A DNA stretch of 64,000 bases from Pseudosporangium ferrugineum (GCF_003002065.1 NZ_PVZG01000017.1:80285-144284), one strand, 5' to 3'. Numbered from the stretch's first letter, positions 8,169 to 16,473 are shown. A program made the numbers and translations. The notes: generated from the sequence alone by a model not told the origin.

Positions 8169-9501
8169 CGATGGGCCTCTCTTCCGGATAGCGGTACAGC
8201 CGGCGCCGCGTGTTCAGCGCGATGGCGGTGCCGACCGCGATCGTGCCGACCCGGCCGACGTACATGAGGACGACGAGCACCACCTGCGCGGGCTGCGGCA
8301 GGCCGGGCGTGATCCCGGTGCTCAGCCCCACGGTGGCGAAGGCGGACGTGACCTCGAACAGCGCGCGGTCGAACGGCACGTTCTCGGTGAACAGGATCAG
8401 TGCGAGCGTTCCGGCCGCCACCAGGGCAACCCCCAGCAGCGCCACGGTGATCGCCTGCCGCTGGGTCTCCTCCGCGATCCGCCGCTTGCGGATCACCACG
8501 TCCGGCTCGCCCCGGATCTCCGCCCAGATCACGAAGGCGAGCAGTAGGAACGTAGTAACCTTGATGCCGCCGGCGGTGCTGGCGCTGCCCCCGCCGATGA
8601 ACATCATCCCGTTGGTGACGGCGATGGTCTCGGTGTTCATGGCGCCGAGATCGATGCTGTTGAAGCCGCCGGAGCGAGTCATCACGTCCTGGGTGAAGGC
8701 GGCCAGGATCTTGGCGGAGGTGCCGAGCGGGCCCAGCGTGCCCGGATTGCTCCACTCGAAGGTGAGGAAGACCAGAAACCCGCTGAGGCTGAGCAGAACG
8801 GTTCCCCACACGGTCAGGCGGGTGTGGGTGGACCACAATCCGGGGGTACGCCACTCGCGCGCCAGCTCGAACAGCACGGGGAACCCGATCGACCCCCCGA
8901 GCACCCCGAGCGCCAGCGGCACGCAGATCCACCAGTCCCCGACGAACCGCACGAGGCTGTCCGGATACAGCGCGAACCCCGCGTTGTTGAACGCCTGCAC
9001 GGCATGGAAGACGGCCTCCCACACGGCCCGCCCGAACGGATAGTCGTACGCCAGCCAGAACCGCAACGTGAGCACCACACTGATGACGGCCTCGGACGCG
9101 AACATCACCAGCGCGACCCGGATGAGCACCCCGCCGACGTTGCCGCCGAACAGCCCGGCACTCTCCGCCTGCGCCAGCAGCCGGCTCCGCAACCCCAGCC
9201 GCCGCGACACCAGCAGGCTCAGCAGCGTGGCCAGCGTCATGATCCCGAAGCCGCCGATCTGCGACAGCACGGTCAACAGCACCAGCCCGAACCCCGACCA
9301 GTACGAAGGCGTGTCGACCACCGACAACCCGGTGACACACACGGCGCTCGTGGCGGTGAACAGCGCGGTCACGAACGGCGCATGCCCCGGCTCGGCCCGC
9401 GCGGCGGGCAGCATCATGAGCGCCGTGCCGACGGCGATCGCCCCGAGAAACGCCAGGGGCACGATCCGCGCCGGATAGCGCCACGGCGAGCGAGCACGCA
9501 C
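8161..9501 (-). CDS. ktrB: Potassium uptake membrane subunit, TrkH/KtrB type
   Basis: A 446-residue membrane protein of the SKT superfamily. Four pore-loop filters are recognisable in order: TSAVCVTGL, NNAGFALYPD, TRSGGFNSID and ATVGLSTGITP, each with the central Gly that lines the K+ path. About ten hydrophobic segments match four M1-P-M2 repeats plus extras. The GTG at 9501 gives the positively charged start MRARSPWR; GGGAGG lies about ten bases upstream. With ktrA it forms a sodium- or nucleotide-controlled K+ uptake system used in osmotic adjustment. Confidence 0.92.
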   Translation of the reverse strand: MRARSPWRYPARIVPLAFLGAIAVGTALMMLPAARAEPGHAPFVTALFTATSAVCVTGLSVVDTPSYWSGFGLVLLTVLSQIGGFGIMTLATLLSLLVSRRLGLRSRLLAQAESAGLFGGNVGGVLIRVALVMFASEAVISVVLTLRFWLAYDYPFGRAVWEAVFHAVQAFNNAGFALYPDSLVRFVGDWWICVPLALGVLGGSIGFPVLFELAREWRTPGLWSTHTRLTVWGTVLLSLSGFLVFLTFEWSNPGTLGPLGTSAKILAAFTQDVMTRSGGFNSIDLGAMNTETIAVTNGMMFIGGGSASTAGGIKVTTFLLLAFVIWAEIRGEPDVVIRKRRIAEETQRQAITVALLGVALVAAGTLALILFTENVPFDRALFEVTSAFATVGLSTGITPGLPQPAQVVLVVLMYVGRVGTIAVGTAIALNTRRRLYRYPEERPIVG

Positions 9502-9596
9502 CCCAGTACCTCCCGATCTCGTGTATCACCCGCCCGGCTCTTTACCCGGCGGCCGTGCTGCCTGATACAACCAGGCGCCGCTCAATCCGCGTGATC

Positions 9597-9602
9597 TAGA
9601 GT
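9597..9602 (+). promoter_or_regulatory. Probable -10 element for a leaderless transcript
   Basis: TAGAGT is seven bases upstream of the ATG at 9610, and no ribosome-binding site is seen between them. Confidence 0.5.
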
Positions 9603-9609
9603 CGGCGGC

Positions 9610-10479
9610 ATGTCGAGGCTTGCGGTGGTCACTGGTGGCGGTACCGGAATCGGCCGGGCGACGGCGGGCATGCTGGCGGGCGAAGGCTACGACGTCATCA
9701 TCGTCGGCCGCCGCCCCGACGTGCTCGCCGAGGCGGTCAAATGGATCGGCCCCCAGGCCACGGCGGTAACGGCGGACTGCGCCGACCCCGCCCAACTGCC
9801 CACGCTGGTCGAGGCCGTCGCCGGCCGCCCCGTCGACGTCCTGGTCAACAACGCCGGCGCGTTCATCTCCCCATCCCCGGCCGCGTCCTCTTCTCCAGCC
9901 GCGCCCTCTTCCCCGGCCGCGCCCTCTTCCCCGGGCGTGGCTCCTTCTCCGGGTGCGGCTGCCTCTTCGGGTGCGGTTGCTTCTCCGGGCGCGGCTGCTT
10001 CTCCGGGCGCGGCCGATGGCGGCGCGGATCTGGCGGAGCTGGCCGCTCGCTGGCGTGCCACCTTCGACTCCAATGTCACCACGGCCGTACTGACGACCGA
10101 GGCCCTGCGCCCCTTCCTCCGCCGCCCCGGCGGGCGGGTGATCCTGACCAGCTCGATCGCCGCCCAGCGCGGCGGTGGCGGCCCCTACTCCGCCGCGAAG
10201 GCGGCCCTGCACGGCTGGATGTTCGACCTGGCCACCCAGCTCGGCCCGGAGGGGATCACGGCCAACGTGATCGCCCCCGGCTATGTCACGGACAGCGAGT
10301 TCTTCACGGGCCGGATGACCGAGGAGGGCCACCGCCACCGGGTCGAGGCCACCCTGGTGAAACGCGCCGGGCTGCCCGACGACATCGCGGAGGCCGTGCG
10401 CTGGCTGGCCGGCCCGGGCGGCACCTTCGTGACAGGCCAGATCATCAACGTCAACGGCGGCTCTGTCCTCGGCCGCTGA
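9610..10479 (+). CDS. SDR oxidoreductase with an internal Ala/Ser/Pro repeat insert
   Basis: A 289-residue short-chain dehydrogenase, longer than the usual 245-250. The fold is complete: TGGGTGIG at the start, VNNAG near residue 82, the catalytic Ser in LTSSIA, PYSAAKAA (Tyr and Lys) and a C-terminal GQIINVNGG. Directly after VNNAGAFISP an extra segment of about 42 residues (92-133) consists of seven six-residue repeats such as APSSPA. In SDRs this site is the loop after beta-4, at the surface, so the insert may be tolerated. Substrate unknown; the gene stands alone. Confidence 0.87.
   Translation: MSRLAVVTGGGTGIGRATAGMLAGEGYDVIIVGRRPDVLAEAVKWIGPQATAVTADCADPAQLPTLVEAVAGRPVDVLVNNAGAFISPSPAASSSPAAPSSPAAPSSPGVAPSPGAAASSGAVASPGAAASPGAADGGADLAELAARWRATFDSNVTTAVLTTEALRPFLRRPGGRVILTSSIAAQRGGGGPYSAAKAALHGWMFDLATQLGPEGITANVIAPGYVTDSEFFTGRMTEEGHRHRVEATLVKRAGLPDDIAEAVRWLAGPGGTFVTGQIINVNGGSVLGR
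9883..10008 (+). repeat. Seven 18-bp tandem repeats inside the SDR gene
   Basis: Seven head-to-tail units of exactly 18 bp, the clearest being GCGCCCTCTTCCCCGGCC, run in frame and encode A-P/A-S-S-P-A/G. Later units diverge to GCGGCTGCTTCTCCGGGC. Period is a multiple of three, so copy number can change without a frameshift. Confidence 0.9.
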
Positions 10480-10525
10480 CGCCCTTCGGCCGCTAGCCGC
10501 TCCTGGCCGCTCCCGGCCACTCTCG

Positions 10526-10573
10526 GCCGCTGCCGCTGCCGCTGCCGCTGCCGCTGCCGCTGCCGCTGCCGCT
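10526..10573. repeat. (GCCGCT)8 hexanucleotide repeat in a degenerate GC-rich spacer
   Basis: Eight perfect GCCGCT units sit within a 210-base intergenic spacer (10480-10690) made of related GGCCGCTCC-like words. The spacer separates an SDR gene from a convergent small gene and shows no gene of its own. Confidence 0.9.
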
Positions 10574-10690
10574 GGCGCCGTCGGCCGCTGGCGCCGTCGG
10601 CCGCTGCCGGCCGCTGCCGCTCTCGGCCGCTGCCGTTCCCTCCCGATCCCTGCCCTGTCGCTCCCTGCCGCTGCCGCTCCCGGCCCGGCC

Positions 10691-11089
10691 TCAGCCGCCT
10701 CCTCCGGTGAAGCGGCCCTCGCCGGGTTTGTTGGGGCGGAAGCGGAGCGCCGACCATCGCTCGTCGATCGCCACCTGGCCGCACGGGCGCATGTCGAAGT
10801 CGGCCACGATCGGCCACAGGCTGTCGCGGTTGATGTCCGACTTGTTGCTCTTGGGGTAGGCGACCCACACGGCGGCCGGCTGCTTCAGATCCTCCCCGTG
10901 CTCCGCCAGCAGCGAGCGGGCGCTTGCCGCGTCGTCGGCGAAGACCACTGCCGCGCTCGCCGTCCTCGGGCCGTCCACCTCCCGCACGCCCTCCGGCATG
11001 GGCGTGAGCAGCGGGAGGTTGGCCGGATGGGAGAGCCACACCGTGGAGTGCGGCTTGATCAGGAGCTTCTCCGCGATCGTCTTCGTCAT
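10691..11089 (-). CDS. Conserved small protein, DUF3052-like
   Basis: A 132-residue soluble protein. The ATG at 11089 is preferred over longer readings because GGAGG lies just upstream and because conserved-looking sequence begins with TKTIAEKLLIKPHSTVWL. The pattern (VVFADDAASARSLLAEHGEDL, then WVAYPKSNKSDINRDSLWP, then WSALRFRPNKP) resembles the DUF3052 family of actinobacteria, including its 'W-x-x-x-P-K' centre; this assignment is from memory of the family and is moderate. The end is Gly-rich. No function is known. It is divergent from the RecQ-like helicase. Confidence 0.75.
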   Translation of the reverse strand: MTKTIAEKLLIKPHSTVWLSHPANLPLLTPMPEGVREVDGPRTASAAVVFADDAASARSLLAEHGEDLKQPAAVWVAYPKSNKSDINRDSLWPIVADFDMRPCGQVAIDERWSALRFRPNKPGEGRFTGGGG

Positions 11090-11192
11090 GCCTCCACGCT
11101 GCCACCGACGCGGGAAGCTCGGCGAGAAAATCGCGAGGCCTGTGGATAACTCGCGTCCTGTGGACAACCCGCATCCTGTCGGACCGGGCTGG

Positions 11193-11198
11193 TAGACA
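11193..11198 (+). promoter_or_regulatory. Probable -10 element for a leaderless transcript
   Basis: TAGACA ends seven bases before the GTG at 11206. If the later ATG at 11215 were used, a short leader would exist instead. Confidence 0.4.
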
Positions 11199-11205
11199 TG
11201 CGGTC

Positions 11206-13371
11206 GTGGTGGAGATGACGCAAGAGGCAGTCAGCGAGGCGGAGCGGGCCGCCGTCCGGGAGTGCGCCGAGGAGGTTCTGCGGCGCCTGGCCGGCGAGCA
11301 TGCCGTGCTGCGCGAGGACCAGTGGCGCGCGATCGAGGCGCTGGTGGTCGACCGGCGGCGGGTGCTGTGCGTGCAGCGTACGGGATGGGGTAAATCGGCC
11401 GTTTACTTCGTCGCCACCGCGCTTCTCCGGGACGGTGCCGCCGCCGAGCCGGGCGAGCCGCCCGCCGGCCCGACCGTGATCGTTTCGCCGCTGCTCGCGC
11501 TCATGCGCAACCAGGTCGAGGCCGCGGCGCGAGCGGGCATCCGGGCGCGGACCATCAACTCGGCCAACCTCGACGAGTGGGGCGAGATCACCGCGGAGAT
11601 CCGCGCGGGCGCCGTCGACGTGTTGCTGATCAGCCCCGAACGGCTCAACAATCCCGACTTCCGCGACAACGTGCTGCCCGGGCTGGCGGCGGGCACCGGC
11701 CTGCTGGTCGTCGACGAGGCGCATTGCGTCTCCGACTGGGGGCACGACTTCCGCCCCGACTACCGGCGGCTGCGGACGTTCCTGGCAGGGCTTCCTTCCC
11801 GTACGCCGGTGCTCGCGACCACCGCGACGGCCAACGCCCGGGTGACCGCCGACGTCGCCGACCAGTTGGGCGACGCGCTGGTCCTGCGCGGCACCCTCGA
11901 CCGCGACTCGCTGCGCCTGGCGGTGCTGGAGCTGCCGCACGCCGCCCACCGGCTGGCGTGGCTCGCCGACCATCTCGACCGGCTCCCGGGCTCGGGCATC
12001 GTCTACACGCTGACCGTCGCCGCGGCCACCGAGACGGCCGAGTTCCTGCGGTCGCGCGGGTTCGCCGTCGCGTCGTACACGGGCCAGGTCGAGGACGCCG
12101 ACCGCCGCGCCGCCGAGCAGGACCTGCTCGACAACAAGATCAAGGCGCTGGTGGCGACGTCGGCCCTCGGCATGGGCTTCGACAAGCCCGACCTCGGCTT
12201 CGTCGTGCACCTGGGCGCACCGCCGTCCCCGATCGCGTATTACCAGCAGGTCGGCCGGGCGGGCCGGGCCGTGGAACACGCCGAGGTGGTGCTGCTCCCC
12301 GGGCAGGAGGACACCGCGATCTGGCGCTACTTCGCGTCGCTGGCCTTCCCGCCGGAGGAGCAGGTCCGCGCGGTGCTGGCCGCGCTGTCACCGGACCGGC
12401 CGCTGTCCACCCAGGCCCTCGAGCCGATCGTCGACCTGCGGCGCGCCCGCCTCGAGCTCATGCTCAAGGTGCTCGACGTCGACGGCGCGGTCCGGCGCAC
12501 GCGCGGGGGCTGGACAGCGACCGGCGAGCCCTGGACCTACGACACCGCCCGCCTGCGCCGCGTCGCCGAGGCGAGAAACGCCGAGCAACAAACCATGCTC
12601 GAGTACGCCCGAACGACCGTGTGCCGCATGGAGTTCCTCCGCAGGTGCCTCGACGACCCCGAAGCGACGCCGTGCGGGCGCTGCGACACCTGCACCGCGC
12701 CGCAGTTCGACGCCAAGGTCTCCCCGGGATCGCTGGCCGCCGCGAACGCGTTCCTCGGCCGCGCCGGCGTCGACATCGCCCCCAAGAAGCTCTGGCCGAC
12801 CGGCATGGCCACCGTGGGCGTCGGCCTCAAGGGCAAGATCCCGCCGGCCGAGCAGATCCTCCCCGGCCGCGCCGTGGGCCGCCTCTCCGATCAGGGCTGG
12901 GGCAGCAAGCTGCGCGCGCTCGTCGGCCCCGAGGCTCCGGACGGACCCGTCCCTGCCGACCTGGCGGCTGCCGTGGTCGAGGTGCTGAAGGGCTGGGCAC
13001 ACGGCGACGACGCCTGGCCCCAGCGCCCGGCGGCGGTCGTGGCGGTGAGCTCGCATCGCCACCCGGAACTCGTCGCCGGCCTGGCCGGCCACATCGCGAC
13101 GGTGGGCCGGCTCCCGATGCTGGGAACGCTGTCGTCAACCCACCGCGGCGACGGCGGACCGCGAGGCAACAGCGCGCAGCGGGTGCTCGCCCTGCACGAC
13201 GCCTTCTCGGTGCCGCCGGAGATGGCGGAGGCGCTCGCGGGCCTGAGCGGGCCGGTGCTGCTGGTGGACGACCTGGTCGAATCGGGCTGGACGATGGTGC
13301 TGGCGGGCCGGGAGCTGAGACGAGCGGGCGCGGCGGGAGTGTTGCCCCTGGCATTGGCAGTGGCGGGCTGA
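11206..13371 (+). CDS. RecQ-family DNA helicase with C-terminal phosphoribosyltransferase-like domain
   Basis: A 721-residue protein. Motif I is QRTGWGKSAVYF, motif II VVDEAHCVSDWGHDFRPDYR (DEAH with the RecQ aromatic loop), motif III ATTATAN, motif VI QQVGRAGRA. A cysteine cluster (RRCLDDPEATPCGRCDTC, residues 480-500) matches the RecQ zinc module. Instead of a typical winged-helix plus HRDC end, the last 200 residues contain GPVLLVDDLVESGWT, close to the PRPP-binding loop of phosphoribosyltransferases. It should unwind forked or recombining DNA 3' to 5'; the role of the added domain is unknown. GTG, GTG and ATG starts lie within ten bases. Confidence 0.88.
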   Translation: MVEMTQEAVSEAERAAVRECAEEVLRRLAGEHAVLREDQWRAIEALVVDRRRVLCVQRTGWGKSAVYFVATALLRDGAAAEPGEPPAGPTVIVSPLLALMRNQVEAAARAGIRARTINSANLDEWGEITAEIRAGAVDVLLISPERLNNPDFRDNVLPGLAAGTGLLVVDEAHCVSDWGHDFRPDYRRLRTFLAGLPSRTPVLATTATANARVTADVADQLGDALVLRGTLDRDSLRLAVLELPHAAHRLAWLADHLDRLPGSGIVYTLTVAAATETAEFLRSRGFAVASYTGQVEDADRRAAEQDLLDNKIKALVATSALGMGFDKPDLGFVVHLGAPPSPIAYYQQVGRAGRAVEHAEVVLLPGQEDTAIWRYFASLAFPPEEQVRAVLAALSPDRPLSTQALEPIVDLRRARLELMLKVLDVDGAVRRTRGGWTATGEPWTYDTARLRRVAEARNAEQQTMLEYARTTVCRMEFLRRCLDDPEATPCGRCDTCTAPQFDAKVSPGSLAAANAFLGRAGVDIAPKKLWPTGMATVGVGLKGKIPPAEQILPGRAVGRLSDQGWGSKLRALVGPEAPDGPVPADLAAAVVEVLKGWAHGDDAWPQRPAAVVAVSSHRHPELVAGLAGHIATVGRLPMLGTLSSTHRGDGGPRGNSAQRVLALHDAFSVPPEMAEALAGLSGPVLLVDDLVESGWTMVLAGRELRRAGAAGVLPLALAVAG

Positions 13372-13490
13372 CGGGGCCGAGCCCGCCCGCCCGGGCGCGC
13401 TCTTCGCCGGCGTGGCCGGGGCCGCCCGCCCCGGCCCGCTCGTCGCCGGCGGGGCGGCGGTCTGTGGAGGACAGTGCCCTGCACGGAAGG

Positions 13491-13553
13491 CCTGCGCGGC
13501 GCAAGCCCTGGCCTGCGCGGCGCAAGCCCTGGCCCGCGCGGCAGGGGCCCTGG
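13491..13553. repeat. Three 21-bp tandem repeats
   Basis: Three units of 21 bp (first 20 bases CCTGCGCGGCGCAAGCCCTG), the third diverged, lie between the convergent helicase and NlpC/P60 genes. The rest of the 194-base spacer is equally GC-rich and has no gene. Confidence 0.85.
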
Positions 13554-13565
13554 CGGGTTGGGCGG

Positions 13566-14573
13566 TCAGGTTGGTCGGCTGTAGCCGGTGATGGGTTGGG
13601 AGTCGATGCTTGATACTCGGACGTTTTCGCCGAATTCCGGGGCGTGGATCATTCGGCCGCCGCCTATGTAGAGGCCGACGTGGCTGATGGGGCCGTAGAA
13701 GAAGACCAGGTCGCCGGGGCGGAGGTCGGATCTGTCGAGGTGGGCCGTCGCGGCGTACTGGCGGGCTGCGTTGTGCGGTAGGCCGACGCCGGCGGTGCGC
13801 CAGGCTGCCAGGGTCAGGCCCGAGCAGTCGTACGAGCGGGGGCCCTCGGCGCCCCAGCGGTAGGGCTTGCCGAGCTGGCGGAATGCGAACGCCACCGCGC
13901 GGCCGGCAGGGCCGGGGATGTAGTCGGGGGCCGGGATGTTGCCGGGGTCGGTGTAACGGGAGCCTCCGCCGTACGCGATCGCTCGCATCCGTTTGAGGGT
14001 GGTGATCTCGCCCTTGACGGTGGCCTTGCGGGTGTTGAGCTGGAGCTGCTGGCGGCGTTGCTGGGCGGCGAGGGCGTTGAGCAGGCGCCGGGTCTCGTTG
14101 ACCTTGGTCTTCGCGGCCTGCAGCGCCTCGGTGGCGTGTTCCTCCTCGGAGGCGAGCTGGTGCAGGACAAGGAGGCGGTCGACGAACTCGTGCGGTGCGT
14201 CGGAGGCGAAGAGGGCGACGGTGGGGCCGGTGCGGGTGCGCTGGTACGTGTTCGACATGAGGCCGTCCACGAGGGCCTGGCGCTGGGCGAGGTCGCGGGT
14301 CAGCGGGCCGAGCCGTTCGTTGAGCCGGGCGGTCTGGAGGCGGGTGGTGCGGAGGTCCTCGCGGGAGTTGTTGTACTGCTCGACCACTACCTCGAGGCGG
14401 CGGGAGGCGGCGGCGATGTGCTTGTCCAGGTCGGCCGCGGGGGACGCCAGCGTGGCGGAAAGGGTGCCGAGCGACTCCGTGGGGGAGGCGGGGGCTGCGG
14501 TGGGGAGGCCCGTGAGCAGCAGCGCCGAGATCAGCGCGACAATGGCGGCCCGGGCGGTCACGGTAGACGACAC
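13566..14573 (-). CDS. Secreted NlpC/P60 peptidoglycan endopeptidase, RipA-like
   Basis: A 335-residue exported protein. A signal peptide (AAIVALISALLLTGLPTAAPAS) is followed by a coiled coil (residues about 45-200) and then an NlpC/P60 domain over the last 115 residues. The catalytic Cys is in YDCSGLTLAAW, the His in ISHVGLYIGGG, and a third polar residue follows in MIHAPEFG. Enzymes of this kind cut the D-Glu-mDAP bond in cell-wall stem peptides during division. The coiled coil probably keeps the enzyme inactive or anchors it. GTG start with AAGG upstream; divergent from csoR. Confidence 0.9.
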   Translation of the reverse strand: MSSTVTARAAIVALISALLLTGLPTAAPASPTESLGTLSATLASPAADLDKHIAAASRRLEVVVEQYNNSREDLRTTRLQTARLNERLGPLTRDLAQRQALVDGLMSNTYQRTRTGPTVALFASDAPHEFVDRLLVLHQLASEEEHATEALQAAKTKVNETRRLLNALAAQQRRQQLQLNTRKATVKGEITTLKRMRAIAYGGGSRYTDPGNIPAPDYIPGPAGRAVAFAFRQLGKPYRWGAEGPRSYDCSGLTLAAWRTAGVGLPHNAARQYAATAHLDRSDLRPGDLVFFYGPISHVGLYIGGGRMIHAPEFGENVRVSSIDSQPITGYSRPT

Positions 14574-14728
14574 AGTGCCTTCAACGAGGCAAAACTCGCA
14601 AAGGCGACGCTTCCGGGCGGTGCAAGATCAGTGGTCGTGGGTGAATCCGGATCGGGGCCGTCGCCCGCTCGGACTGGCGCTGTCCGGCCGAGTCGCCGCC
14701 GCCGGCTGCGGCACCCGTGGCTCCCCGG

Positions 14729-14749
14729 GATACGGGTGGGGGGTATACT
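14729..14749 (+). promoter_or_regulatory. CsoR promoter/operator: TATACT -10 inside a G-tract inverted repeat
   Basis: GATACGGGTGGGGGGTATAC (14729-14748) is an interrupted palindrome (GATAC/GTATAC) around a G-run, the form of known copper-sensing CsoR operators. It overlaps TATACT (14744-14749), which ends six bases before the csoR ATG. Bound repressor would cover the -10; the message would be leaderless. Confidence 0.7.
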
Positions 14750-14755
14750 GGTTCC

Positions 14756-15058
14756 ATGAGCGCCGACCACGAACACGCCGGGCCGCACGGCTACTCCGGG
14801 GACAAGGCCGCCCTGCTCGGCCGGTTGCGGCGGATCGAGGGGCAGATCCGCGGCCTGCAACGGATGGTCGACGAGGACACGTACTGCATCGATGTCCTCA
14901 CCCAGATCTCCGCCGCGAAGAGTGCCCTGCATGCGGTGGCCGTGGGGTTGCTCGAAGACCATCTCGCGCATTGCGTCGTCGATGCGGCCCGTGCCGGAGA
15001 CCCGACCGCCAAGGTCAAAGAGGCGTCCGACGCCATCGCGCGCCTCGTACGTTCCTGA
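14756..15058 (+). CDS. csoR: Copper-sensing transcriptional repressor CsoR
   Basis: A 100-residue all-helical DUF156 protein. The Cu(I) ligands are present at the standard spacing: Cys44 (DTYCIDV), His69 and Cys73 (EDHLAHCVV), matching Cys36/His61/Cys65 of the Mycobacterium tuberculosis protein. The Arg-rich DNA-binding helix LLGRLRRIEGQIRGL is intact. The N-terminus is His-rich (HEHAGPHG). In the family, Cu(I) binding releases DNA and turns on copper handling genes; here the adjacent genes are copZ and a His-rich membrane protein, with an operator-like site over its own promoter. Confidence 0.94.
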   Translation: MSADHEHAGPHGYSGDKAALLGRLRRIEGQIRGLQRMVDEDTYCIDVLTQISAAKSALHAVAVGLLEDHLAHCVVDAARAGDPTAKVKEASDAIARLVRS

Positions 15059-15108
15059 GTCCGTCAGCGCCGGCAGAGGTCCGGAGCACCGCCGAAAGGA
15101 AGCCAGCC

Positions 15109-15321
15109 ATGGCCGTCACCGCCACCTACACCGTCACCGGCATGACCTGCGGGCACTGCGTCCAGGCCGTGACCGGCGAGCTCAAGGGGCTGCCCGGCGT
15201 CGACGACGTCCAGGTGGACCTCCCGACCGGCGCCGTCACCGTCACCAGCGCGGAGCCGCTCGGCGATGACGCGGTGCGGGCCGCCGTGGACGAGGCCGGT
15301 TACGAGCTCGCCGATGCCTGA
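15109..15321 (+). CDS. copZ: Copper chaperone, heavy-metal-associated domain protein
   Basis: A 70-residue single HMA domain. The metal-binding motif MTCGHC sits at residues 12-17, followed by the beta-alpha-beta pattern VDDVQVDLPTGAVTV. Such chaperones carry Cu(I) in the cytosol to exporters or to CsoR. GAAAGGA lies eight bases before the ATG. It is 50 bases downstream of csoR and overlaps the next gene by eight bases. No CopA P-type ATPase follows, which is unusual. Confidence 0.93.
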   Translation: MAVTATYTVTGMTCGHCVQAVTGELKGLPGVDDVQVDLPTGAVTVTSAEPLGDDAVRAAVDEAGYELADA

Positions 15322-16411
15322 CCTGCTCGAGGACGCGCCCCCGGCCGAGGCCGCCGCCGAACGGGGGACGGCGTTCAGGCTGGCCGCGTTCGGGGCCGTC
15401 GTCGTGGTCGTGCTCTTCGCCGGGTACGGGATCGGCCGCCTCAACAACTCGGTCGACCGGGCGCGGACCCCGGCCGCCAACCCGCCCGCCACCGCGGCGG
15501 ACGGGCACGCCCACGGTGCCGCCGCGCCGCCCGGCGACGCGGGTGCCGCGCCGCCCGACGCGGGTGCCGCGCCGCCCGACGCGGGTGCCGCGCCGCCCGG
15601 CGTAGGGGCCGCGCAGGCCGCGCCACACGATGACTCGGGTGCCGCGCCGCATGTGCACAACGCCGACGGGACCGTGACGCAGGTCGCCGGCTCCGGGGCG
15701 GCGGCCCAGGCCGTGGGCGGGCTCGCGGTGACCGCCGGCAACCTCACGCTTCAGCCCGTGACCAGCTCGTTCACGGCCGGGCGGGCGCAACCGCTGAAGT
15801 TCCGGATCACCGCTGCCGGCGGCGCTCCGGTCACCACGTACGCGATCGTGCACGACAAGCCGCTGCATCTCATCGTCGTGCGGCGCGACCTCACCGGCTT
15901 CCAGCATCTGCACCCGGCCATGGCCCCGGACGGCACCTGGGGCATCGACCTCACGCTGGCCCAGCCCGGCAGCTACCGGGCCATCGCCGACTTCACCGCC
16001 GTCGTCGGCGGCCAGCAGACCCCCGCCACGCTGGGCGTCGACCTCACGGTCGCCGGCAACTACACCCCGGTCGGGCTCCCCGCGCCGGTCCCGCAGGCGA
16101 CCACGGACGGCTTCGGCGTTCAGTACGCGGGTACGCCGCAAACGGGCACCACCCAGCCGATCCTCATGACGGTACGCGGCCCCGACGGCAAACCGGCGGC
16201 GCTGGAGCCGTACCTCGGCGCGTACGGACATCTGGTCGTGCTCCGCGAGGGCGACGTCGGCTATGTCCACGTGCACCCGGAAGCGCAGCCGGTCGACGGC
16301 GCGGTGAAGTTCTGGCTGGCGGCGCCGGGACCGGGCCGCTACCGGATGTTCTTCGACTTCCAGGTGGCGGGCAAGGTCCACACCGCCGCCTTCACCACCA
16401 TCGTGAAGTAG
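15314..16411 (+). CDS. Membrane-anchored histidine-rich protein, putative copper-binding
   Basis: A 365-residue protein with one N-terminal membrane segment (LAAFGAVVVVVLFAGYGIG, residues 25-43), so most lies outside the membrane. An Ala/Pro repeat linker (three GAAPPDA-like units) precedes two similar halves. Each half has the order H-L-x-V-V-x-x-x then H-x-H-P: HLIVVRRDLTGFQHLHP and HLVVLREGDVGYVHVHP. The paired His motifs plus the csoR-copZ operon position suggest periplasmic-side copper binding. I know of no firm family name. The ATG at 15314 overlaps the copZ stop. Confidence 0.8.
   Translation: MPDLLEDAPPAEAAAERGTAFRLAAFGAVVVVVLFAGYGIGRLNNSVDRARTPAANPPATAADGHAHGAAAPPGDAGAAPPDAGAAPPDAGAAPPGVGAAQAAPHDDSGAAPHVHNADGTVTQVAGSGAAAQAVGGLAVTAGNLTLQPVTSSFTAGRAQPLKFRITAAGGAPVTTYAIVHDKPLHLIVVRRDLTGFQHLHPAMAPDGTWGIDLTLAQPGSYRAIADFTAVVGGQQTPATLGVDLTVAGNYTPVGLPAPVPQATTDGFGVQYAGTPQTGTTQPILMTVRGPDGKPAALEPYLGAYGHLVVLREGDVGYVHVHPEAQPVDGAVKFWLAAPGPGRYRMFFDFQVAGKVHTAAFTTIVK
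15542..15604 (+). repeat. Three 21-bp in-frame repeats in the copper protein linker
   Basis: Units of 21 bp start at 15542, 15563 and 15584 (first 20 bases GGTGCCGCGCCGCCCGACGC); they encode GAAPPDA, GAAPPDA and GAAPPGV in the linker after the membrane segment. Confidence 0.9.
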
Positions 16412-16425
16412 CCGCCCGCCCGCCG

Positions 16426-16473
16426 GTCCGCCCGCCCGTTGGTCCGCCCGCCCGTTGGTCCGCCCGCCCGCTG
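16426..16473. repeat. Three 16-bp tandem repeats
   Basis: GTCCGCCCGCCCGTTG repeats three times (last unit with one change), continuing into degenerate copies up to about 16560. It fills the spacer between convergent genes; no gene is seen in it. Confidence 0.85.

Noticed and set aside
10526..10573. Hexanucleotide array considered as a CRISPR
   Set aside because: Units are contiguous with no spacers. No CRISPR-type repeat-spacer array is seen anywhere in the window.
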